From the NCBI RefSeq assembly GCF_036174265.1, contig NZ_CP108055.1:6572001-6636000 (forward strand): 64,000 nt of DNA, read 5' to 3'. Both the position numbers and the translations under genes were made by a program. This DNA comes from Streptomyces sp. NBC_00285. GTDB lineage: Bacteria > Actinomycetota > Actinomycetes > Streptomycetales > Streptomycetaceae. Below are positions 1-7,094 of this stretch, piece by piece. Under the pieces are notes generated by a model, which searched no databases, was not told the origin of the DNA, and was given only the letters and a program-made list of their open reading frames with translations. Positions within the stretch are counted from its first letter, which is position 1. Each line of letters opens with the position of its first letter.

Positions 1-5
1 CCCCT

Positions 6-1223
6 TCACAGCCGATGCGCCGCCCCTGTCGGCGTAGCCCCCCGCGTGTCCAGCAGCAGCTGCGCCTTCACCGACAGTCCCTGCAGGTCGTACGTCCGGT
101 GCTGCTGGAGCAGGATCGTCAGGTCCGCGTCGGCCGCCGCCTCGTAGAGGGAGTCCGCGCGGGGGACCGGGCGGTCCAGGACGCTCCAGGACGGGATGTG
201 CGGGTCGTGGTAGCTGACGGCGGCGCCGAGTTCCATCAGGCGTACGGCGACCTCCTGGGCGGGGGTGCCCTGCTGGTCGGCGAGGTCGGGCTTGTAGGTG
301 ACGCCGAGGAGGAGGATCCGGGCGCCGCGCGCGGACTTGCCGTGCTCGTTGAGCAGGGCGGCGGCACGCTGGACGACGTAACGGGGCATCTGGTCGTTGA
401 CCTGCCGTGCGAGTTCGACCATGCGCAGGGTGCGGCCGCCCGCGGGGCCGCCGCCGGTCAGGTCGCGGGAGACCGCGTGGCCGCCGACGCCGGGGCCGGG
501 ACGGAACGCCTGGAAGCCGAAGGGCTTCGTCTCCGCGCAGCGGATGACGTCCCACAGGTCGACGCCGAGGTCGTGGCACAGGACGGCCATCTCGTTGACG
601 AGGGCGATGTTGACGTGCCGGAAGTTGGTCTCCAGGAGCTGGACCGTCTCCGCCTCGCGTGGGCCACGCGCGCGTACCACCTTGTCGGTCAGGCGCGAGT
701 AGAACGCGGCGGCCGATTCCGTGCACGCGGGCGTGAGGCCGCCGATCACCTTGGGGGTGTTGGCGGGCGTGAAGTCGCGGTTGCCCGGGTCGACGCGGCT
801 CGGGGAGTAGGCCAGGTGGAAGTCGCGGCCCGCGCGCAGGCCCGAGCCCTCTTCGAGGATCGGGCGCAGGAACTCCTCGGTGGTGCCCGGGGGGACGGGG
901 GACTCCAGGATCACCGTGGTGTGCGGGCGCAGGCGCTCGGCGAGGGTACGGGCCGCCGCCTCGACCTGGCTCAGGTCCAGACGGCCGTCCGGGTCCGGCG
1001 GGGTCGGCGCGCAGATGACCGCCGTACGCACCCGGCCGAGTTCGGCGGGGCCCGCGGCCGTCCGGAAGCCCCCCGAGAGCATTCGGCGCAGTTCGGCGGG
1101 GCTGAGGGAGCCGGCCTCGGGCCCGGTGCGGTAGCCGAGGGTGGGGATGCCGGCGGCGACGGCGGCCTGGGCCAGCGGCAGTCCGTAGGGGCCGAGTCCG
1201 ATCACGGCGAGATCTGCGGGCAT
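6..1223 (-). CDS. nucleotide-sugar (UDP-ManNAc/UDP-Glc type) dehydrogenase homologue, catalytic Cys missing
   Basis: 405 residues, the usual length for UDP-sugar 6-dehydrogenases. It keeps the N-terminal Rossmann motif (GLGPYGLP, residues about 9-16), the CAPTP and ESPVPPGTT segments of the NAD domain, the NxxxVNIALVNEM central helix and the C-terminal TYKPDLAD region. The active-site loop, normally GVGGHCIPVDP, reads GVGGHAVSRDL here, so the thiol that forms the thiohemiacetal is Ala. By family knowledge such enzymes oxidise a UDP-sugar to its uronate; without Cys this one is probably inactive, stops at the aldehyde, or has another role. ATG start preceded by GGGAAGGA. It is transcribed away from glpD and has no polysaccharide genes beside it in the window. 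Family certain, substrate unknown. Confidence 0.85.
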   Translation of the reverse strand: MPADLAVIGLGPYGLPLAQAAVAAGIPTLGYRTGPEAGSLSPAELRRMLSGGFRTAAGPAELGRVRTAVICAPTPPDPDGRLDLSQVEAAARTLAERLRPHTTVILESPVPPGTTEEFLRPILEEGSGLRAGRDFHLAYSPSRVDPGNRDFTPANTPKVIGGLTPACTESAAAFYSRLTDKVVRARGPREAETVQLLETNFRHVNIALVNEMAVLCHDLGVDLWDVIRCAETKPFGFQAFRPGPGVGGHAVSRDLTGGGPAGGRTLRMVELARQVNDQMPRYVVQRAAALLNEHGKSARGARILLLGVTYKPDLADQQGTPAQEVAVRLMELGAAVSYHDPHIPSWSVLDRPVPRADSLYEAAADADLTILLQQHRTYDLQGLSVKAQLLLDTRGATPTGAAHRL

Positions 1224-1570
1224 GGCGGGGGCCGTCCTTCCCAGTAACCGAAGCGGGACAGGTGCGCAAGCCCTGTGGACTGGATGAGCGAGCGCAATGT
1301 CAGACTAGGAGTAAATATGACCGAAATACGGGATTGGTTCCGTGTGTCTTCCGTCGGGTCGGAGAGTCCGAGCGGCTGAGGGCGGCCTGAGGGGCGGCCC
1401 GAGGGCATGAGGGGCCGTCGTCTGCGGTCTTGTGTGGCCTTTGGGGTACACGACGGTGAAAGTTATCCACAGGCTGAGGGCGACTGGTGGCCGAAGTCGG
1501 GCAACCCGGTCAGACTTTGGGCACGGGTGGATACGTGCGGGGCGGACGTGACCGACAGCGGGAGGCAGTG
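1224..1570. other. intergenic region between divergent dehydrogenase genes
   Basis: 347 bases between the minus-strand sugar dehydrogenase and glpD. It holds a TAGTCT/AGACTA element at 1302-1307 that could serve as a minus-strand -10 box, a possible 20-codon reading frame at 1317-1379 with a good ribosome site, and one perfect TTATCCACA DnaA-type nonamer at 1463-1471. No larger gene is visible. Confidence 0.5.
1317..1379 (+). CDS. possible small leader ORF (20 aa) upstream of glpD
   Basis: An ATG at 1317 follows AGGAG at 1307-1311 with 5-base spacing, and is read for 20 codons to TGA. The peptide begins MTEIRDWFRV. Codon use (ATA, GAT, TCT) is not typical of this genome, which argues against a conserved protein. 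It could be a translated leader in the glpD 5' region or pure chance. No function is assigned. Confidence 0.2.
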   Translation: MTEIRDWFRVSSVGSESPSG

Positions 1571-3277
1571 GTGAGGACAGCGACACTGGGCCCGGCGCAA
1601 CGCGCCGAGTCACTCGCAGCAATGGCCGAGCGTGAACTGGACATCCTGGTGGTGGGAGCCGGCGTGGTCGGTGCGGGAACCGCGCTCGACGCGGTGACCC
1701 GAGGCCTGTCCGTGGGGCTGGTCGAGGCGCGTGACTGGGCGTCCGGCACCTCCAGCCGCTCCAGCAAGCTGATCCACGGCGGCCTGCGCTATCTGGAGAT
1801 GCTCGACTTCGCCCTCGTACGCGAGGCGTTGAAGGAACGCGGACTGCTGCTGGAGCGGCTCGCGCCGCATCTCGTGAAGCCGGTTCCCTTCCTGTACCCG
1901 TTGCAGCACAAGGGCTGGGAGCGGTGGTACGCCGGCTCGGGCGTCGCGCTCTACGACGCCATGTCGATGGCCCGCGGGCGCGGCCGGGGTCTGCCCACGC
2001 ACCGGCACCTGAGCCACCGTCACGCCCTGCGCGTCGCGCCCGCCCTGCGGAAGGACGCACTGGTCGGGGCACTCCAGTACTACGACGCCCAGATGGACGA
2101 CGCCCGCTTCGTGGCGACCCTCGTGCGCACGGCGACCGCCTACGGCGCGAAGACCGCCAACCGTGCGCGCGTGACCGGGTTCCTGCGCGAGGGCGAGCGC
2201 GTGGTCGGCGCCAAGGTGCAGGACGTCGAGGCGGGCGGCGAGTACGAGATCCGCGCCAAGCAGGTGGTCAACGCGACCGGGGTGTGGACCGACGACACCC
2301 AGGCGATGGTCGGGGAGCGGGGACAGTTCCACGTCCGCGCCTCCAAGGGCATCCACCTCGTCGTGCCCAAGGACCGCATCAACTCCTCCAGCGGGCTGAT
2401 CCTGCGCACCGAGAAGTCCGTGCTGTTCGTCATCCCCTGGGGCCGGCACTGGATCATCGGCACGACCGACACCGACTGGGACCTCGACAAGGCGCACCCC
2501 GCCGCGTCCAGCGCCGACATCGACTACCTGCTGGAACACGTGAACTCGGTACTCGCCGTGCCGCTCACGCGGGACGACGTACAGGGCGTGTACGCGGGCC
2601 TTCGGCCGCTGCTCGCCGGTGAGTCGGACGCCACCAGCAAGCTCTCGCGCGAGCACACCGTGGCCCATCCGGTGCCGGGACTCGTCGTGGTGGCGGGCGG
2701 CAAGTACACGACCTACCGCGTGATGGCCAAGGACGCCGTCGACGAGGCGGTGCACGGGCTCGACGCCAGGGTCGCCGAGTGCGTCACCGAGGACGTGCCG
2801 CTGCTGGGCGCCGAGGGATACCGGGCGCTGTGGAACGCGCGGGCACGGATCGCGGGCCGCACCGGGCTGCACGTCGTCCGCGTGGAACACCTGCTGAACC
2901 GTTACGGCGCCCTCGCGGAGGAGGTCCTCGACCTCATCGCCTCGGACGCCACACTGGGCGAGCCGCTGCACGCCGCGGACGACTACCTGCGCGCCGAGGT
3001 CGTCTACGCCGCCTCGCACGAGGGTGCGCGGCACCTGGACGACGTGCTGACCCGGCGCACCCGCATCTCCATCGAGACCTTCGACCGGGGCGTGCGCTCC
3101 GCCCGCGAGGCCGCCGAGCTGATGGCGCCGGTGCTGGGCTGGGACAAGGACCAGATCGAGCGCGAGGTCGAGCACTACGAGAAGCGGGTGGAGGCCGAGC
3201 GGGAGTCGCAGCGACAGCCCGACGACCTGACGGCGGACGCGGCGCGGTTGGGGGCGCCGGACATCGCGCCCTTGTAG
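1571..3277 (+). CDS. glpD: FAD-dependent glycerol-3-phosphate dehydrogenase
   Basis: 568 residues. Oxidises sn-glycerol 3-phosphate to dihydroxyacetone phosphate and passes electrons to the quinone pool at the membrane; links glycerol use to glycolysis. The FAD dinucleotide fold is at residues 25-36 (ILVVGAGVVGAG), followed by the GTSSRSSKLIHGGLRYLE signature of GlpD, and the C-terminal DAO_C helical domain. The GTG start at 1571 is chosen because GGAGG at 1561-1565 gives 5-base spacing; an in-frame start further upstream would add 28 poorly conserved residues. No glycerol kinase or glycerol facilitator lies next to it, so it is an orphan copy rather than part of a gyl-type operon. Convergent with the serine hydrolase downstream. 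Confidence 0.95.
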   Translation: MRTATLGPAQRAESLAAMAERELDILVVGAGVVGAGTALDAVTRGLSVGLVEARDWASGTSSRSSKLIHGGLRYLEMLDFALVREALKERGLLLERLAPHLVKPVPFLYPLQHKGWERWYAGSGVALYDAMSMARGRGRGLPTHRHLSHRHALRVAPALRKDALVGALQYYDAQMDDARFVATLVRTATAYGAKTANRARVTGFLREGERVVGAKVQDVEAGGEYEIRAKQVVNATGVWTDDTQAMVGERGQFHVRASKGIHLVVPKDRINSSSGLILRTEKSVLFVIPWGRHWIIGTTDTDWDLDKAHPAASSADIDYLLEHVNSVLAVPLTRDDVQGVYAGLRPLLAGESDATSKLSREHTVAHPVPGLVVVAGGKYTTYRVMAKDAVDEAVHGLDARVAECVTEDVPLLGAEGYRALWNARARIAGRTGLHVVRVEHLLNRYGALAEEVLDLIASDATLGEPLHAADDYLRAEVVYAASHEGARHLDDVLTRRTRISIETFDRGVRSAREAAELMAPVLGWDKDQIEREVEHYEKRVEAERESQRQPDDLTADAARLGAPDIAPL

Positions 3278-3320
3278 TCCGCTGTAGTCCCCTGCAGTCC
3301 GTCCGAGGTTGGGCGGGGGT

Positions 3321-3345
3321 GGGCCGGCCCGGGCTGGGCCGGCCC
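3321..3345. terminator. GC-rich hairpin between convergent genes
   Basis: Two copies of the palindrome GGGCCGGCCC (3321-3330 and 3336-3345) separated by 5 bases can pair with each other. It lies between glpD and the convergent serine hydrolase gene. There is no T-run, so factor-independent termination is only inferred. A second short palindrome, CACTCGAACGAGTG, is at 3383-3396. Confidence 0.4.
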
Positions 3346-3432
3346 GGCTGCGCGGGGCGGGGCGGGGCCGGCCGGTCGGCGTCACTCGAACGAGTGTCGT
3401 GAGTCGGGATCTTCGTTCGGAACCCGGTCGTT

Positions 3433-4536
3433 CTACGAGATGCGGGGGCAGAACTCGGCGGCGAGCAGGGCCGGTTCGAGGTCGGGATCCGCGATCGACG
3501 TCGTGTTCACACGGAAGGTGAGGACACGACGGCCGCCGACCGTGGCTGCGGTGCGCACGTAGCTGCCGGTGATGCGGCCGTTGTGCCCCCACACCGTCGT
3601 GCCGCACGGCAGCTTCACCGGGAACAGTCCCATGCCGTACTGGCCGTGTGCGGTGCGGGTGTCCGTCATCTCGCGCAGCCAGTTCGGGGAGAGCAGCCGG
3701 CCGCCGAGCAGTTCCGTGTAGAAGCGGTCCAGGTCGGCGAGCGTGGTCACCAACTCGCCGGCGGCTCCGGCCACCCGGGGGTCGAGTGCGGTGACGTCCG
3801 TCCCGTCGGCGGTGTAGGCGCGGCCGTGCGGGGAGGGGAGGGAGGCGTGCGAGCCGGGAAAGGAGGTGCCCGTCAGACGTAGCGGAGCGATGATGCGCCG
3901 CTCGGCCTCGGCGGCGTAGGAGTGACCGGTGACCTGCTGGATCACCATGCCGAGCACGACGTAGTTGGTGTTCGAGTACGAGTAGCGGCCGGGGGCGGCC
4001 GGGGGGTGGGTGAGCGCGATGCGGACGGCCTGACGAGGGGTGAGGGGGACCAAGCCCCGGGTGTCCGCGGTGAAGTCCCTCAGGCCGCTGGTGTGGGTGA
4101 GGAGTGCGCGCAGGGTCAGTGCGCGGCCGTCGTTGCCCGCACCGCGCACCAGGCCCGGCAGGTGCTGCTCCACGGTGTCGGACAGCTTCAGCCGGTGTTC
4201 CGCGGCCAGTTGGAGGACGACCGTGGCGATGAAGGTCTTGGTGATGCTGCCGGCGCGGAAGTGGTCGGCGCGGGCGATTCCCGGACCCGCCTCGGCGTAA
4301 CGCGTGCCGCTCTGCTCCCGGGCCAGGAGCGCCGCGGCGGGTGCGTCGCCCTGGGTGACCAGCAAGGGGAGCAGTGCGTCTGTGGGCGGGGCCGTGTTCT
4401 TGGCCGCGACCGGGGCGGGAGCGGGGGACGAGGCCGGGGTCGGGGGTGGGGTTGGGGGAGCAGAGAAGGCCACCGGGGCCAGGGCGAGCAGCGCCAGGGA
4501 CACCGGGACCGCCAGGAGTGTCCGGAGCGGTGGCAT
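3433..4536 (-). CDS. secreted serine hydrolase (class C beta-lactamase / D-Ala-D-Ala carboxypeptidase family)
   Basis: 367 residues. A signal peptide (residues 1-25, ending near AFSA) is followed by a Pro/Ala-rich linker to about residue 50 and a beta-lactamase-fold domain. The three active-site boxes are visible: S97-I-T-K100 (SxxK), Y187-S-N189 (YxN) and HNG near the C terminus (the KTG equivalent). These families hydrolyse D-Ala-D-Ala peptides, esters or beta-lactams outside the membrane; the S12 carboxypeptidase/esterase branch fits best and the exact substrate cannot be told. Start chosen at the Met that opens the signal peptide, with AAAGG just upstream. Divergent from the first kinase gene. 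Confidence 0.9.
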   Translation of the reverse strand: MPPLRTLLAVPVSLALLALAPVAFSAPPTPPPTPASSPAPAPVAAKNTAPPTDALLPLLVTQGDAPAAALLAREQSGTRYAEAGPGIARADHFRAGSITKTFIATVVLQLAAEHRLKLSDTVEQHLPGLVRGAGNDGRALTLRALLTHTSGLRDFTADTRGLVPLTPRQAVRIALTHPPAAPGRYSYSNTNYVVLGMVIQQVTGHSYAAEAERRIIAPLRLTGTSFPGSHASLPSPHGRAYTADGTDVTALDPRVAGAAGELVTTLADLDRFYTELLGGRLLSPNWLREMTDTRTAHGQYGMGLFPVKLPCGTTVWGHNGRITGSYVRTAATVGGRRVLTFRVNTTSIADPDLEPALLAAEFCPRIS

Positions 4537-4785
4537 GGGGGGGCCTTTCTTGTCGGGTCCATCATGCGGGTCGGGTGGTGGGGCGCTTGGGGGTGGTGGG
4601 GGTTGGAGGGGAAGTCGGTGGGAGGGGGTTGTGGAGCTAGGGGGGCCGTGGGGCGACGGGACCTGTGTGTCGGCATTGCCGGGCCCTACCGCGGGCGGGG
4701 CGGAGCCAGGGGCACCCGGGGCGTCGGGCACTTGTCGGGTGAGGGACAATGGAGGTTCTGTCAGGGCGGGTTCATGAGGGGACGC

Positions 4786-6921
4786 ATGTCGGACGCGGAG
4801 CGGGCGGGAGCATCCCGGCAGGACGAGAACGACCGTCTCCTCGCCGGGCGGTACCGGCTGGGAGGAGTGCTCGGCCGCGGAGGCATGGGCACGGTGTGGC
4901 GCGCCGAGGACGAGACCCTGGGCAGGACGGTGGCCGTCAAGGAACTGCGGTTCCCGTCCAGTATCGACGAGGACGAGAAGCGCAGGCTGATCACGCGCAC
5001 GCTGCGGGAGGCCAAGGCGATCGCACGGATCCGCAACACCAGCGCGGTGACCGTGTTCGACGTGGTCGACGAGGACGACCGGCCGTGGATCGTGATGGAG
5101 CTCGTCGAGGGCAAGTCGCTCGCCGAGGTCATCCGCGAGGACGGCCTGCTGGAGCCGAAGCGTGCGGCGGAGGTGGGCCTCGCGATACTCGACGTGCTCC
5201 GGTCCGCGCACCGCGAGGGCATCCTGCACCGGGACGTGAAGCCGTCCAACGTGCTGATCTCCGAGGACGGCCGGGTCGTGCTCACCGACTTCGGCATCGC
5301 CCAGGTCGAGGGTGACCCGTCCATCACCTCCACGGGCATGCTCGTCGGTGCACCTTCCTACATCTCCCCGGAGCGGGCCCGCGGGCACAAGCCGGGCCCC
5401 GCGGCCGACATGTGGTCGCTCGGCGGGCTGCTGTACGCGGCGGTCGAGGGCGCCCCGCCGTACGACAAGGGGTCCGCGATCGCGACGCTCACGGCGGTGA
5501 TGACCGAGCCGCTGGAGGAGCCGAAGAACGCGGGGCCGTTGAAGGACGTCATCTACGGCCTGCTCACCAAGGACCCCGCCCAGCGGCTGGACGACGACCG
5601 CGCCCGGACCATGCTCACCGCGGTGATCCATGCGCCCGAGCCGAAGGTGGCCGAGCCGGAGCCGGCACCGGACGCGACGAGGGTGGTGCCCTTGCCGGCG
5701 CAGCCGGAGGAGCGTGCGGGCGGCGAGCGGTTGCGCGGGGCGCTGCGTTCCGTGCGGAAGGTCGCCGGGGCGGCGGCGACGTCAGCGGCCGCGTCCAGGA
5801 CCAAGTCCAGTAACCGTACGGCGGGTTCGGGCGGCGGGAAGGTACCCGCCCAGGCTTCCGAGGCCACGTCGGCTGCGGCTCCGGCTTCTCCGGCGGCGCC
5901 CAAGACTTCCGCTTCCCCTGATTCCTCCGCGTCTCCGGCTGCTCCTGTCGCTGCCGCTTCCTCCGCGTCGCAGGCGAAGGGTGCCGCGAGTGCGGCGGCC
6001 GCGTCCGAGGCGGCGTCGGCCTCGGTGTCGGCTTCCGGTGAGGCGCCCGGGGCCCGGGACGGGAAGACACAGCAGGCCGACGCCGCCTCGGACGGGCGGA
6101 GTTCGGGGTGGCCCGTGATGACGCCGCCGCCGGACCTGGCGCCGAGGCCGGTGCCCAGGGCGCCGCTGACGGACGTGGTGCCCCGGCGGACGCTGGTCAT
6201 CATCGCCGTGGTCGTGGCGCTCGCGGTCATCGGCACGGTGCTGGCTCTCACGCTCGGCGGGGACGACAGTACCGACGGGGCCAAGGGCGGCACCAAGGTG
6301 TCGGCGGGATCGAGCGCCGGCGCCGACACCAAGGAGGACGAGAGCGGCGGCACCCGGACCGACGAGGCCGCGACGTCCGTCTCGCCGGACACGGGTGCGG
6401 GAGCGGGGGCCACCAACTCGCCGAGCGGGCAGGAGAGCGGCCAGAGTCCGGAGGGTTCCAACGGCTCAGGCGGCACAGCCGGCGACGCCGCGGTGGCTTC
6501 GACGCACAAGGGGAGCCAGGGTTACTCGATAGGGCTGCCGGCGGGGTGGAAGTTCCAGACCGGCAGTTCCGCGGGCGACCGGTTCACCGGGCCCGACGGG
6601 CAGAAGCTGCTCGTCGCCTGGACCAGCACGCCGAAGGGCGACCCGGTGGCGGACTGGGAGAGCCAGGAGCAGGGCATGCGCCGCTCGCAGTACACCAAGA
6701 TCCGAATAGAGAAGGTGAACTACCGGGGCTGGAACACGGCCGACTGGGAGTTCACCTATGAGGAGAGCGGGACGAAGTACCGGACGATCGACCGCGGATT
6801 CGTCGTCAACGGCCATCTCGGATATGCCCTGATGTACACGGCGAAAGCCGCGAACTGGGGCACTGAGCTGCGCAAGGACACATGGCAGACGCTCGCTCGC
6901 ACCTTCGAACCGAAGTCGTGA
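4786..6921 (+). CDS. transmembrane Ser/Thr protein kinase 1 (PknB type)
   Basis: 711 residues. Kinase domain about 18-280 with the Gly loop GRGGMG (30-35), ATP lysine K52, HRDVKPSN (catalytic D150) and DFG (D168), plus the APSYISPER activation segment; all catalytic residues present. Then an Ala/Ser/Pro-rich linker of about 190 residues, one membrane helix near 470-492, and an extracellular domain about 565-711 containing the pattern GYSIGLPAGW that recurs in the five genes downstream. Expected to phosphorylate cytoplasmic Ser/Thr in response to an outside signal; no PASTA repeats, so not a peptidoglycan-binding PknB. ATG at 4786 is preferred because GAGGGG lies 4 bases upstream; ATG 4774 is the alternative. 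First of six tandem genes. Confidence 0.93.
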   Translation: MSDAERAGASRQDENDRLLAGRYRLGGVLGRGGMGTVWRAEDETLGRTVAVKELRFPSSIDEDEKRRLITRTLREAKAIARIRNTSAVTVFDVVDEDDRPWIVMELVEGKSLAEVIREDGLLEPKRAAEVGLAILDVLRSAHREGILHRDVKPSNVLISEDGRVVLTDFGIAQVEGDPSITSTGMLVGAPSYISPERARGHKPGPAADMWSLGGLLYAAVEGAPPYDKGSAIATLTAVMTEPLEEPKNAGPLKDVIYGLLTKDPAQRLDDDRARTMLTAVIHAPEPKVAEPEPAPDATRVVPLPAQPEERAGGERLRGALRSVRKVAGAAATSAAASRTKSSNRTAGSGGGKVPAQASEATSAAAPASPAAPKTSASPDSSASPAAPVAAASSASQAKGAASAAAASEAASASVSASGEAPGARDGKTQQADAASDGRSSGWPVMTPPPDLAPRPVPRAPLTDVVPRRTLVIIAVVVALAVIGTVLALTLGGDDSTDGAKGGTKVSAGSSAGADTKEDESGGTRTDEAATSVSPDTGAGAGATNSPSGQESGQSPEGSNGSGGTAGDAAVASTHKGSQGYSIGLPAGWKFQTGSSAGDRFTGPDGQKLLVAWTSTPKGDPVADWESQEQGMRRSQYTKIRIEKVNYRGWNTADWEFTYEESGTKYRTIDRGFVVNGHLGYALMYTAKAANWGTELRKDTWQTLARTFEPKS

Positions 6922-7094
6922 CGCGCCGTGCGGTGAGCGGTCCCATGTTTGGGCCGTGAGATCTGGCATCCCCTCTTTGCGAGTTGCCTCCGGCACGTAT
7001 CGTGAGTGTTCGTGGACCGTCCGCATCCACGTTCGGGACGGAACGGGCGCGAAGACGAACGGAATTGACCAACCGGACGGCTGGGGGAGGCAAC

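Noticed and set aside
1463..1471. Perfect TTATCCACA DnaA box
   Set aside because: A single box with no cluster, no dnaA/dnaN nearby; not an origin.
1610..3607. Very long antisense frames, here and opposite the kinase genes, pcrA and DUF5682
   Set aside because: Long open frames on the opposite strand are expected in GC-rich DNA; none has a family motif or start signal.
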